Assembly: GCA_024704765.1 (NCBI GenBank)
Contig: JAKMXF010000221.1
Coordinates: forward strand, 620,001 to 684,000
Source of the DNA: Oopsacas minuta
Lineage: Eukaryota; Porifera; Hexactinellida; Lyssacinosida; Leucopsacidae
DNA: 64,000 bases
Direction of reading: 5' to 3'
Shown here: in pieces, positions 10,519 to 20,813 of the stretch
Layout of the letters: each line of letters opens with the position of its first letter
Position numbering within the stretch: position 1 is the stretch's first letter
Notes under the pieces: generated by a model
Databases searched by the model: none
The model's input: the letters and a program-made list of their open reading frames with translations, nothing else
Told to the model about the DNA's origin: nothing
Translations under genes and position numbers: made by a program

Positions 10519-11522
10519 TTTGTTGTGTTTTGTTTAGGTTAATTATTAACAAATGTGTTTATTTCAAATTGTATTAAATTGTATAGAATTATTGAATATG
10601 AGTTTGGTTTACATTTCTACAGCGGTCCAAAGAGTGTCAATGGAACCCTTGGCGGTCTCCAGACAGCAGGGGTCCACAAAATGTGTTAAAATTGGTACAG
10701 GAGGTTTGTTAACAGGATATAGGTAGGGTAACCTCAGGCTAGGCCTCTGGACATTTCCTGTGAGAGGTTAAGACGAATGAAATGAATGTTATGTCAGCCG
10801 AAACGTGACAAAATTCTGAATTTTCCCGATTTAACAATTAGGTAAATATCAATATACTATAATCACGGGTTCAACACCTAGTGGATTACAGGACAAGAGG
10901 ACAATTCGGTCCGAATATGCGGAATAAAGGTGTTGAACCGATTAACTGGAACTAGCTAAGACTATTTGCAAGGTTCTGTTTCTGTAACCAGTTTAAGCTA
11001 ATTTAACTGTGAATATAAGAATGAGAATTACTTGGGTTAAAATCATATTTTGGGAGTGCTAAAGACATTTTTACACCTCTGGGGTCACGCACCGCCGGGA
11101 TCCCTCCAGAAACACAGTGGCCTTATCCCTAGAAGTTGTATGAGATGGATATTTCAATATCTTTGGTGTACTATACATATTTTTGGTGTTGAATATTCTG
11201 TTACAGAAATCGGGAGAGTTTTATTGAAACTCAAATTCGTAATTAGAGTGGGTGATCTGATTATTTATGTAAACTTGCTGATTTTAAGACGTATATTCTA
11301 ACTGAAAGTAGGAACTAACATTCTTGAGAAGATAACATTGGAAATCTAATTCAAAAACTAATATAATTATGTAATTTAGAATATTAGGAGGTATCTATTT
11401 CCCGTTTAACAAATGAGGAAGGCGGGAATAAGAGTGTTTGAATTAATACGGGGGATTGTAATAATGAGTGATAGCTTTAATATAAATAATATCAAATTAA
11501 TAATATTTCAAGCTGAAAGGAA
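10519..11522. other. Intergenic region with hAT-like remnant near 10648-10705
   Basis: It contains CAGGGGTCCACAAAATGTGT followed by TAAAATTGGTACAGG, a copy of the repeat at 7378-7465. No convincing gene was found. An 83-codon frame at 11050 has no domain and no supporting context. Confidence 0.5.
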
Positions 11523-11834
11523 ATGGAAATAGAGATGAAACGTCAGAGGATCAGAAAGTTAGGCCAATTATGGAAAAATAAAGAGCTGTTAGGGGAATTG
11601 AAAATGGCAGGGTTGAAAAAAATATTGTATTCCGTTCATGTTAACAAAGATGTAGAGAAGGTGTTTATTAAAGAAAGGAAAGATATAAAATCACGAGGAT
11701 ATGTGGAAAAATCAAGAGACAAAGAAAGAGCTGGAATTGAAGAGTTAGAACAGGTTAAAGAAAACTTGAAGTTTGAAATACAAACTTTGAAAGCTGAGAT
11801 CAGAGTTTATGAAGAGTTAATTAAGAAGAATTAA
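11523..11834 (+). CDS. Small atypical bZIP protein, Maf-like (second copy)
   Basis: A 103-aa frame is rich in Lys, Arg and Glu. The basic region is KDIKSRGYVEKSRDKERAG, which aligns with the Maf core xxLKNRGYxxSCR: the RGY and final SR are kept, the asparagine is serine. It runs into a leucine zipper with residues L, V, L, I, L, I and L at roughly heptad spacing (EELEQVKENLKFEIQTLKAE). The shared Asn-to-Ser change with the gene at 7942, only 3.3 kb away, points to one local family. It lacks the acidic N-terminal segment, so it may act as a small-Maf-type dimer partner. Function is inferred only from the fold. Confidence 0.7.
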   Translation: MEIEMKRQRIRKLGQLWKNKELLGELKMAGLKKILYSVHVNKDVEKVFIKERKDIKSRGYVEKSRDKERAGIEELEQVKENLKFEIQTLKAEIRVYEELIKKN

Positions 11835-12004
11835 CATGGTTTGTCAGCTGGCAACTACTTGTAAAATGCTCTATTTATATATTATTTGAGTTTACATATA
11901 TACAGAAAACTCAGAAATTGATTGTCTAAGTATTGTTATGTTACAAACTCTGATATTCAATTGATTAAAATTTGAAAATAATTCTAATATACTCGATCAG
12001 CTGA

Positions 12005-13376
12005 TCACAGATGAAAGGTGTGATAACAGTGATAATAATTTTCTGCAGTTTTGGGTTTAGACATTGACAGGAGCTCAATAGAAAATATCTTTTCTTCACC
12101 AATTTCAAAACTGGAATAATCCCTCACAAACATCTCAACCAAATCCTGACGATTGAATTTGAACATTCTTTGTTTAAAAGGCCCGCTCAAAGTTTTACTC
12201 GTTTTTGCTAAAGTTAAGTGAGGTGTGAATTCTGTAATTTCCTCAAAATATTGTGAATATTTCTTTGAGAAAATATCAGACAAAGAAAATGCGATTTCTG
12301 AGAGTATTTGGTAATTATTATCTTTCAAAAGAGAAGCAAATAAGACTTTATTGGAAAAATGACCAATTCCTGTCAAATTCAAACTGAGAGTACCTACATT
12401 GATAAAACTTCTGTAATTCTCAGTAAATAATCATTTCAACCAATCAGCTGTTCTAGAATTTAAATTTGGCGCTTAAAATCACTATTTATAAGCGCCATTT
12501 TTGATATAATTATCTGAATCTTGTTTGTTTGTTTGTTGTTTATCAAGATTTACATGTTTACAAAATTCACATTTTCACCAGTAATAATATCTCCCAGATT
12601 TGGCGCCTAATAATATAAAGTACAGCTATTGATTGGTTGAAATTCCACGAATAACAACATACCTTTATGACGTAATCTGAATTCATTTAAAACTATTGTT
12701 ATTAGCTCAATAGCATTTCTAATATTATCCAAATCTTCTCCAGTGTAAAGTGCTAGAAGTGTAAAATGAAATAAACTAGGCCTAATTAAAGTTCGGGAAA
12801 CACTAGCATCTGATAGGCTAAACTCTGACTGAATAGCAGATAGTTTGGATATAATAGGCGGGGATGTTATATGTACACCTATAAATGTGTCGATTCGAGG
12901 TTTGATAGGCTTTTCCTTTCCAGAACCTCCTACAGCTATAAATAGACAAAATAATCAAATACAGGGAAAGAGGTTTGTCACGCCAAAATTGGTCTGGGAC
13001 CATTTTTGGCAGGCCAGATTTGGTCTGGAGCAATATTTTGTGACAGGTTAAGTGGTATAGGGTGGCAGGACCACTTTTCACACCCCAGAAATTATTTTAT
13101 AATTAACTCACGGTTTTTAGTTTTCACCTTGGTATCAGCTGTAAAACTGATTGGTTGAAATTGAAATTTTTGCGGTGAAGTCTTTGGGGGAAATTGTTGA
13201 TATTTGTGTGTAGAATATGGAACCATAGGTGTTGGATTTGGAACTATGGGTTTATCAGCTGTATCCACTACAGGTTCAACAGGTGTAGGCATAACTTTAT
13301 CGTTATTTTTATCAGCTAGGTATCTGACAGGTCGAGCAGAAGCAGGTACAGTTGGATATTCATTGAAGGATGACAT
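12005..13376 (-). CDS. AKAP7-type 2H phosphoesterase-like protein, 3 exons
   Basis: Exons 13376-13112, 12935-12663 and 12393-12005 join in frame to 308 aa. The domain begins at TFIGVHITSP, resembling the AKAP7 nuclear-localisation-signal domain. Two HxT-type motifs of the 2H phosphoesterase fold are present: FHFTLLAL in exon 2 and PHLTLAKTSK in exon 3. The segment LTGIGHFSNKVLFA matches the AKAP7-like LSGIGTFGNQVLFA core. Expected activity is 2',3'-cyclic or 2',5'-phosphodiester hydrolysis on RNA-type substrates. The N-terminal 90 residues are Pro/Thr-rich and disordered. An in-frame upstream ATG at 13490 would add 38 residues of Arg/Leu-rich sequence that could act as a mitochondrial presequence. 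The PKA-anchoring helix of AKAP7 is not visible. Confidence 0.8.
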
Positions 13377-13490
13377 ATTAATATTTCTAAATCTTAACAT
13401 CAACAATTTTCTTAAATAATTATTAATAACAAATGGAACTAACACTGATCTGCGGCCCAATAGACCCAAAAAACGTCCGTATTCCCTCAT

Positions 13491-13793
13491 AAACGACCCA
13501 AGGATCCGTAACTTGTTGTATCCATAAATTGTCCCTTAAAGGTGTCAAAATATTCATATTTTCACAAGAATGTCCTCCAATCAGAGACGGGAGTACACTC
13601 GGCAAAAGACTGTTTTTATTTTTATTTTCTGTTCAATTTTTATTACAAAACAAAACAAAAAGAAACAAAATGCCAAACAGAAGAGATAAAGTAAGCCTAT
13701 TTTATTTTGGCGCCTTCCCGCTTCGAGAAGATGCTTTTTGATAGAATTATGTACAGCTGTCTATCATTTGATTGGACGGAAAATATTCCGCGC
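13491..13793. other. Intergenic between 2H phosphoesterase and N4BP2-like genes
   Basis: Both flanking genes are on the minus strand. The stretch contains E2F-like GGCGCC and CCGCGCC motifs near 13709 and 13788. No gene was found. Confidence 0.4.
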
Positions 13794-16700
13794 CTAAAAG
13801 AGAGGTTTTGTAGTTTGATTGGAGGATATTGGTGTTTTGGTTGGTAACGGCGGAAAGGATTTGGGGCCTCTTTGGGTGACAAGGGCGAAGGAAGGTGTGA
13901 GAGGATCCTTAGGGATCAAGGGGGCAGAGAGAGCAGTATTAATGAACTCATTAGCAGCAGAGAGAGAGAAATTCTTGGCGGTTAGGACTTGATCTAGGTC
14001 ATGTGTATCTATCCCAGGGAATAAGCTGTAGAGTTGGTGCTTGGCTTGTTGGGTGGGATCATCCGGGGGTACCCAAGCGCTACCTTGTCCAGGGGGTACA
14101 TAATATGGGTCCACTGATTGAGCAGATTTGCACCATAACTGGTGTATCAACTGAGCCGTATCTTCTGAGAGGACAATTTGAGAGAGGGATTGGTCTAAAC
14201 TGCCCTCCTTCGTGTACCCCGGGATGGGACCGAATTGTTTGATCAGCTGTTTGGCAAGGACAGGGTCCAATTGTAGGACATATGGAATTGATTCTGAATT
14301 AGTCACGTCATGAAAGTTCGATTCTGATTGGCTGGGAGTATCAAAACTCTTAACCAATGAACTGGTGTCTATCCAGGTGGTTGTTGTAGTGGCAGGTGGC
14401 ACTGTTGGCACCTTTGTGCTCTCAAAACTGTTCTGCTGCCACTTCTTATCAGAGGTGTCATCTAATAGGACAGTTTTAAACTCAGGGGCGGTGGCGTCAA
14501 GCGGTGTAGTGACTTTCTCACTTATTTTAGGAGACCGCATTTTCTTTGGCATAGCAACCTGTGAGGACATTGGTATGTCAAGATTAAGTGCTTCTGCCTG
14601 ATCAATAATGGCCTCTACTGCCCTGTCAATATTGTTATCATGCTCTTTTAAAAACACCTTTAATTCAGTCAGGGGGAGGGTAGGGAAGAACCCCCTCAGA
14701 TGGGACAGTTTGTCCTGATCGTCGAGTTTCATTTGGACAGGTTTGGAGGGTGCAAATGGCTTCCATGGGACAGCGAATGGGTTCAGTTTTGAGTTCCTTG
14801 GATCGTCAGTGTCACTACGAGGGGAACTGGTCTCACTGTTCCCATTTTTTCTAGAGAGGATAGGGGTTGATGATTTGGACCATTCCCATTCAGCCCCAGC
14901 GGGTAACATGATCCTGGAACTATCTCCCAAACTAGAACTAAGCTTAGTTCCAGATAGTGACAGGACATTTTCAGGATTGTCACTATCCAAAGATTTATAT
15001 CGAGAAAATGATGGAGTAAACTCTGGAATCTCATTGGATGATTTGAGACTAGAAGTGGAGTGTTTTCTAGGTGGTTGAATTGTTGGATCAAAATTTGATT
15101 TCTTGACACTTCCATTTGTGCTATTTTTAGCTACTATCTTATCCTTATGTGTCATAAAATTAGACCCCCAACCTGTCCAAGAGCCCCATTGTATAGATGA
15201 TTTGTCCTCTGTGAGAATATTTGTGTCCGGTTGTTGCCCCTCTGGGGACAGAATTTGGGGACTACACTTGTCACTATCAGAGGAGTCCCCCCAGTCTATT
15301 TTCTCAGATAATAGTTCTGGTTTATGAGAGGATATAACTGGAGTAATATTTGTGGAAAGGAATGGTATCTCATTTGCATTTGTATAACTCATTAATGTGT
15401 CTTTTCTTGCTAGACACATTTCGTCAGTTTGTATAATATTAACACCTTGATTAGAGCCACTTGTAGATGGAGGTAGGTCCACTTGATGCTCACTCAAAAC
15501 TGACTTGGTTTCAGTTGCAGTTTCACCAGGGAATACATGTGAATCGGGAATAAATTCATTTTGGTTGTCTGATAATTTGAAAGAATCTATAGTTGCTCTG
15601 GAAATTTGTTCTGAACAGGTTTCTCCATTATAATTGGTCAATAACCGTGAAGAGCTGTAAGGCTTGTTTGAATTATTGTCCATAGCAACAAAGGAATGTT
15701 CTAGGGTCCCTGTGGTGGAATTGGAAGTGTCACAGGGGGACAAGGTTGCAGAGTCTTCGATGATGTCATTATTATCAGTACCATTGTTTAGTTCCAGTTT
15801 ATAACTAGTATCAGGTGTTTTATCTTCCAGTGGAATTTTATGGTTTGTTAGCTTCAAACTTATTTCTGTTTGTTTAAAATCCAAATTGTTTTTAGAAAGC
15901 TCGGTTTTGATTGGAGGAGTCTGATATTGTATTTCTGAATTATTGAACATTCCTTGGTTGCTAGGGAGCTGTTTCCTCTCATTGGTTAATAAGGCCCCAG
16001 TAGGAGGGCTTTGTAAGTTGATGTCTGATTGGTTAATTTCTGGTTTAGTTTGTAGCTTGTTTACAGCTGGTATTGATTCAAACGGGAAATGGTCCATTCT
16101 AAAACTAGAACTTTGGGCGGGTAATCTGTTATTCATTCTCTGATGTGAGTAAACAGGCGGGATTTGAGTATGCATACGAGCTTGTGAATATACTGCCTGG
16201 TTCCTGAACTCTTTCTTAGGAGATATATGAGTATTGGAACTAATCTGATTGGTGTAAATTTTGGCGCGTGATTGCATCATATGTTGTAAATATTTTTGAT
16301 AGTTATGCTGGAAATTAGCAATCTGTGTATGAGAGAGCTGTGAGATTACATGAGCAGGCAGTAACAACTGTGCTAACGGGAAATTACTCTGTGATAGCAA
16401 TATCTTATCGATGTTAATAATATCCTGGAGAATATCCAAGCTCTGTAGATTAAGGCAAAATAAGGTGTTACTTTTGGGGAGTTTAGATAGTTCCTGAATC
16501 AGCTGTTGATTGAATCGCTCCTGATTTGAGATAATAGAACTTGGATCTTGGGGTAAGGTATGTGTAGTTTCAATACCCTGGGGTAGTGGATCGATTGGAA
16601 GTATAGGCCCGATGGAATGGGGGATAGTTTCAATATCAGGTGTAGTTTCAATACTATGGGGTAAAGATTCGATTTGAGGTATAGTTCCGTTATCATGTGG

Positions 16701-18035
16701 TATAGTTCCAATTTGAGTAGTCTCATTACTATGAGGTATGATGTCAATTGAATCTGTAGTAGTTTCAAGAATTGGGCTGGTGTCTGGAGGTGTGAAAACC
16801 TGATCCTCAATGGAACTATCGACAGGAGGGGATGTTTCCAATACGATGCTATACCGGTCTGGTATCTCAACATCCTCAATAAGACGGTCTATATTGTCCT
16901 CGTTTGGAGATGGGGACACTGATAGAAGGGGATTGAGGTCTGTAATGGAGGCTTTATCTCTGAGAGGAGAACTGTCAATACTATCTGTGGAACTGTTAAG
17001 ATTTTCGTCCTCTAGGTCTGGGTCATATTCTTGGTTCTTGGTCCCATTCTCCTCCATAATTTGCCTCATGGCTATTTTCCCTATAACGGTTTCAACAGTA
17101 GGATACTTCTGGAAACGTTTTAGCATTCGTTTAATAGTCTCAACCGGTACACCATGAGAATTATGTACATATAGTTGGTCTGGGTCATAGCGCCAAGGGG
17201 TCGATGGTTCCACAAACTCGATCCTGTATCCGTGACGTAGACCTGTCTCTACATAGGGACGCATCTCCCAGAATGTCGTGTTTGTGTTGTCTATAACCAC
17301 AGGACTGACTCCCTCTGAGATGGCCTCTCTCGCTCTCTCTTGGTTCCGTTTATGATACACTGCAACTTTCTTAGGATCAAACACGTATTCACCGTTTGAC
17401 TGTATAAAGAAGTCATCTGTTGAAAATATTCTACCATTCCTTCCCTTCAATTCGGTTGCTAGGGTCGACTTTCCACTACCCGGACATCCTCTCATGATAT
17501 AAAGCACTTGAGAATTCAACTCGGGTATTTTCTCAATTGTATCCTTGACAACGGGATGGTCAGAATGGAATGTAGGAATAGAATCAGTTTCAATATCAGT
17601 ATACATTTCTTCTTTCTCACTCAACCAATCAATTTCATTCTTGCTACATTCTTTATTAGGCCTCTTAAAATCCCCGCCCATTTCTCTTAACCAATCAGAA
17701 CTCTCGACAGCTTCCTGTGTTATAACTGTATGTGGATTATTCTGCATTCTTTCTAGACGAGAGAAGGGGAGTTCAACTTTACCAACGATACCAGCACCAC
17801 GGCCTATACCCAATCGGGCCCTTGTACTGGGGACCACACCCTGGATCGGTTGAGGATGCTTCCCCTCCATATTGACTAGAAACGTGATTTCCTTGTCACC
17901 AATTTTGAGGATTTTCTTAGAAGGGCTAATAGATGGGTAACAAGTATTGGGCAGGGGTGGTGCCTGTTGGAGCCCCCGGACCACTTTAGGTGGCTCTTTA
18001 GGGGGCGGAGAACCTCGAGGTAAGGAGGGGTCCAT
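13794..18035 (-). CDS. N4BP2-like polynucleotide kinase-domain protein, 1413 aa
   Basis: A single giant exon. Residues 178-330 form a P-loop kinase of the PNK/N4BP2 type with Walker A GCPGSGKST (183-191), the STDDFF motif and the VVIDNTNT motif; PWRYDP and the HGVP segment complete the N4BP2/N4BP2L signature. The central 750 residues are low-complexity Ser/Thr/Pro/Asn-rich sequence. Near the C-terminus are two CUE/UBA-like helical segments (HLRGFFPTLPLTELKVFL and HQLYSLFPGIDTHDLDQVL), suggesting ubiquitin or partner binding. The C-terminal Smr nuclease domain of vertebrate N4BP2 is absent; the frame stops in a Pro-rich tail. Expected activity is 5'-kinase on nucleic acid or a related phosphotransfer. 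A short paralogue at 19172 shares a near-identical kinase-coding tract. Confidence 0.85.
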   Translation of the reverse strand: MDPSLPRGSPPPKEPPKVVRGLQQAPPLPNTCYPSISPSKKILKIGDKEITFLVNMEGKHPQPIQGVVPSTRARLGIGRGAGIVGKVELPFSRLERMQNNPHTVITQEAVESSDWLREMGGDFKRPNKECSKNEIDWLSEKEEMYTDIETDSIPTFHSDHPVVKDTIEKIPELNSQVLYIMRGCPGSGKSTLATELKGRNGRIFSTDDFFIQSNGEYVFDPKKVAVYHKRNQERAREAISEGVSPVVIDNTNTTFWEMRPYVETGLRHGYRIEFVEPSTPWRYDPDQLYVHNSHGVPVETIKRMLKRFQKYPTVETVIGKIAMRQIMEENGTKNQEYDPDLEDENLNSSTDSIDSSPLRDKASITDLNPLLSVSPSPNEDNIDRLIEDVEIPDRYSIVLETSPPVDSSIEDQVFTPPDTSPILETTTDSIDIIPHSNETTQIGTIPHDNGTIPQIESLPHSIETTPDIETIPHSIGPILPIDPLPQGIETTHTLPQDPSSIISNQERFNQQLIQELSKLPKSNTLFCLNLQSLDILQDIINIDKILLSQSNFPLAQLLLPAHVISQLSHTQIANFQHNYQKYLQHMMQSRAKIYTNQISSNTHISPKKEFRNQAVYSQARMHTQIPPVYSHQRMNNRLPAQSSSFRMDHFPFESIPAVNKLQTKPEINQSDINLQSPPTGALLTNERKQLPSNQGMFNNSEIQYQTPPIKTELSKNNLDFKQTEISLKLTNHKIPLEDKTPDTSYKLELNNGTDNNDIIEDSATLSPCDTSNSTTGTLEHSFVAMDNNSNKPYSSSRLLTNYNGETCSEQISRATIDSFKLSDNQNEFIPDSHVFPGETATETKSVLSEHQVDLPPSTSGSNQGVNIIQTDEMCLARKDTLMSYTNANEIPFLSTNITPVISSHKPELLSEKIDWGDSSDSDKCSPQILSPEGQQPDTNILTEDKSSIQWGSWTGWGSNFMTHKDKIVAKNSTNGSVKKSNFDPTIQPPRKHSTSSLKSSNEIPEFTPSFSRYKSLDSDNPENVLSLSGTKLSSSLGDSSRIMLPAGAEWEWSKSSTPILSRKNGNSETSSPRSDTDDPRNSKLNPFAVPWKPFAPSKPVQMKLDDQDKLSHLRGFFPTLPLTELKVFLKEHDNNIDRAVEAIIDQAEALNLDIPMSSQVAMPKKMRSPKISEKVTTPLDATAPEFKTVLLDDTSDKKWQQNSFESTKVPTVPPATTTTTWIDTSSLVKSFDTPSQSESNFHDVTNSESIPYVLQLDPVLAKQLIKQFGPIPGYTKEGSLDQSLSQIVLSEDTAQLIHQLWCKSAQSVDPYYVPPGQGSAWVPPDDPTQQAKHQLYSLFPGIDTHDLDQVLTAKNFSLSAANEFINTALSAPLIPKDPLTPSFALVTQRGPKSFPPLPTKTPISSNQTTKPLF
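17092..17507. repeat. Near-identical duplicated tract, copy A
   Basis: This 416-bp stretch matches 19419-19834 with two substitutions and no gaps, at a constant offset of 2327 bp. It encodes most of the kinase domain of the N4BP2-like gene. Flanking sequence on both sides is unrelated. Confidence 0.95.
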
Positions 18036-19171
18036 TATCAGTAATTAAAAATAATACAATACAACGATATATGAGATAAGTTTTCAAGAGGTGTTTCCGC
18101 TTGAATAAAAATCAAACATTAAAAATGACCCAGTATAGCATGTTACCAGACAATAGGACAGGAGCTAAAGTGATGTATAAAAGGTGTTAAGGTTATTCAT
18201 ATAAACAGAGGGGGGTTCCCAACCTTGTAGGCCTTTAGCTCTCAGTTTGGGAACAGCTTTTATATAGACTATATCAAATCTTAATGTGTTACTATATTAC
18301 AGTAATACATACATATTTAGGATAACTTTCTAATTAACCAATCAAATTGCAGTGAAATGGAGCTAATAATCTGGCGCCTATTTTACCTGAAGTAAAAAGA
18401 GCTTTGAAATAATCATATTTTTGGGTACATATTAATTTACAAAATAATTCATATTACTTATTTGATAAAGTACGTTGCCATGGTGATCTTAAGGAGTGTT
18501 ATATGATACCTAGGGTCACAGGAGGTCGCCCAATGATACACGCCAATGAGCGATGGATCAAATTTTATTTATGAAATAAGAAAAATGCATTTAACTCGCT
18601 TCATAACAATTCGGCTAAAACATAGCGTATGCTAGATGTAAGCCGATCCTCTGGATGACAGTTCTCGCATATTCCTGTATATTATACCGGTTGTAAGCAC
18701 CATCCTCTGGAAAACGGTTCTCATATATAAAAAAATTCGTCACCTTTTCTCAGAGGTGTGTTAATGTAATTATGATACTCCTACCTGTCAGTTTGGACAG
18801 TTACTTGTTGTTTGGTTCCAGTTTCAACTTTATATAGCTTCACACCAAACAGCTACGCGGGACACAATACATATACATACAGGGCAATTAGTAAACAAAT
18901 AATCAAAATATAAACAAACAAGCAAATATAAAATCAAATAACAAACATGATGAAGTAATAATAACAATAATTATCCTCAAATATAACTCACAGGTTCTTT
19001 TGTAATATTTTGAGTTTGAGAGCTACATTGATATCCCTGGTTTTTTTACTAAAGATTTTTCAATCAAAACTAGCAAATCAATGAATGAAATATCAAAAAT
19101 ATCGCCAGATGGTTTCGATTTTATTTCATTGGTCTCTTCAGGGACATTTGTGTACTCCAGGGGAACATTAG
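18036..19171. other. Intergenic with repeat remnants
   Basis: It holds an hAT-like fragment at about 18206-18252 (GGGGTTCCCAACCTTG with an inverted TTTGGGAACA), a TATAACCGG repeat copy on the minus strand at about 18645-18735, and a TCACCTTTTCTCAGAGGTGT module at 18739 shared with an intron near 36000. No gene was found. Confidence 0.55.
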
Positions 19172-19864
19172 TCAAAGGGACGGGGCGTCAATTTTGGGGG
19201 TTTCTTGGGGTGCTAATCCTTGAACCGAATGGTCGTTTGCTGGTGTCAAAATATTAAATGAATTAGAAATAGGAACTGTATAATTTGGTATACATTCCTC
19301 ACTGGTTGCTAGGCTATGCCTAATATCTGAGATATCAGAATTATCAAATTTTGGCGCCTCTTTTATTAACACCTGGCAATCATTACTTGATTTACCCGTG
19401 CGTTTACTCATAATTTTTTCAACAGTAGGATACTTCTGGAAACGTTTTAGCATTCGTTTAATAGTCTCAACCGGTACACCATGAGAATTATGTACATATA
19501 GTTGGTCTGGGTCATAGCGCCAAGGGGTCGATGGTTCCACAAACTCGATCCTGTATCCGTGACGTAGACCTGTCTCTACATAGGGACGCATCTCCCAGAA
19601 TGTCGTGTTTGTGTTGTCTATAACCACAGGACTGACTCCCTCTGAGATGGCCTCTCTCGCTCTCTCTTGGTTCCGTTTATGATACACTGCAACTTTCTTA
19701 GGATCAAACACGTATTCACCGTTTGACTGTATAAAGAAGTTATCTGTTGAAAATATTCTACCATTACTTCCCTTCAATTCGGTTGCTAGGGTCGACTTTC
19801 CACTACCCGGACATCCTCTCATGATATAAAGCACGCTACCACCTGTCTCATACAAACTAGCCAT
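19172..19864 (-). CDS. N4BP2L1-like kinase-domain protein, 230 aa
   Basis: A short intronless paralogue. Residues 11-155 form the same P-loop kinase as the 1413-aa neighbour (Walker A GCPGSGKST, VVIDNTNT, PWRYDP) and differ from it by only two residues within the shared tract: R to S near Walker A and D to N in the STDDFF motif (here STDNFF). The N-terminus (MASLYETGGS) and the C-terminal 75 residues are unrelated to the neighbour. The domain-only layout matches vertebrate N4BP2L1. Because the second Asp of the STDD motif is lost, activity may differ; in PNK-type kinases an Asp in this motif acts in phosphoryl transfer, though the first Asp remains. Confidence 0.85.
   Translation of the reverse strand: MASLYETGGSVLYIMRGCPGSGKSTLATELKGSNGRIFSTDNFFIQSNGEYVFDPKKVAVYHKRNQERAREAISEGVSPVVIDNTNTTFWEMRPYVETGLRHGYRIEFVEPSTPWRYDPDQLYVHNSHGVPVETIKRMLKRFQKYPTVEKIMSKRTGKSSNDCQVLIKEAPKFDNSDISDIRHSLATSEECIPNYTVPISNSFNILTPANDHSVQGLAPQETPKIDAPSL
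19419..19834. repeat. Near-identical duplicated tract, copy B
   Basis: Partner of 17092-17507: two substitutions in 416 bp, both changing the protein (C/T at the DDFF codon and C/A at the GRNGR codon). It lies in direct orientation. Confidence 0.95.
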
Positions 19865-20045
19865 CTTAAATATGAACCAATCAAATTAACGTCTGTACTA
19901 TCAATGAATTCCAGAGATAACTGGCCAATGGGATTACAGACTGGTCAGTAGGCATAACAAATCAAAATAACAATAAATCTGAATTCATAGCTAATGCCAA
20001 TTGAGTAATGCATGATTATACAAATTGCAATAATAACAACAAACT

Positions 20046-20813
20046 TTATGAATTTCTATAAATAAATGAGTACAATGCAAATCCAATGAACACTATCCCG
20101 CCTATTATTGTGACTGTCCGTGTGGATATTTTCTCAGACAAGAATTTGCCCCCGAGTACGGCTAGTCCTGTGCATATACTGTGGCCCAATATGCCTCCCA
20201 TTGTTATACCAAATGGTTCCTCTCTGGCAGCTAACACTATGGTAGTTAATTGACTCCTATCCCCCCATTCCGCTAGGAATGTTAATGTGAAAGCTTGTAA
20301 GAAAACAGGGGAAATCCAGCGTCTCAGAAAAATTCGTCCATTCGTGATCCGATTCCCTCCGTTCTCTGCCTCATCCTCCCCGGTCTCCCCCTTACTGACC
20401 TCTTGTTTCACCTCTTCGAACTCTTCTTGTTCGCACCCCTCCTTCATGCGACACCCATCATACACCATTTTACCGCCAAATACTAACAGGAGTACACTAG
20501 CTATCGTCTGAGTCAAATACCGAGGAATTAGCTTAGCACTCATACCAACTAGAACTGAGAATGTATGCATAAGTCCCAAAGCAAAAATAGATCCGAGGAA
20601 TACGATCATTCGCGGCCGCCGCATAGCTAGAATAGCTGCGATAAAAAACGTTTTATCACCCAATTCTGAAACTACAATGAAAAGGAACGAAACAGCAAAT
20701 GCATGTACGAATCTAGTAATGAAGTCTGCTGAGTGATAAATTGATTGGTTAGGAATGTGGTCTTGCAGATCAGCCAGAGGATCCATACTGCTAATAAGAG
20801 ACAAATTATACAT
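20046..20813 (-). CDS. TMEM165: TMEM165/GDT1-family Golgi Ca2+/Mn2+ transporter
   Basis: The frame encodes 255 aa, or 246 aa from the second Met (SMDPLADL). Two UPF0016 repeats carry the hallmark acidic motifs ELGDKTFF (Glu50) and EWGDRSQLT (Glu182), which bind cation in this family. Six to seven hydrophobic segments are visible, split by a charged Glu/Lys-rich cytosolic loop at residues 122-158. Known family role: Golgi manganese/calcium-proton exchange needed for glycosylation. Both motifs are intact. The gene has no introns. Confidence 0.92.
   Translation of the reverse strand: MYNLSLISSMDPLADLQDHIPNQSIYHSADFITRFVHAFAVSFLFIVVSELGDKTFFIAAILAMRRPRMIVFLGSIFALGLMHTFSVLVGMSAKLIPRYLTQTIASVLLLVFGGKMVYDGCRMKEGCEQEEFEEVKQEVSKGETGEDEAENGGNRITNGRIFLRRWISPVFLQAFTLTFLAEWGDRSQLTTIVLAAREEPFGITMGGILGHSICTGLAVLGGKFLSEKISTRTVTIIGGIVFIGFALYSFIYRNS

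Noticed and set aside
11050-11301. 83-codon frame (+) between repeats
   Set aside because: No domain, no promoter context; probably chance.
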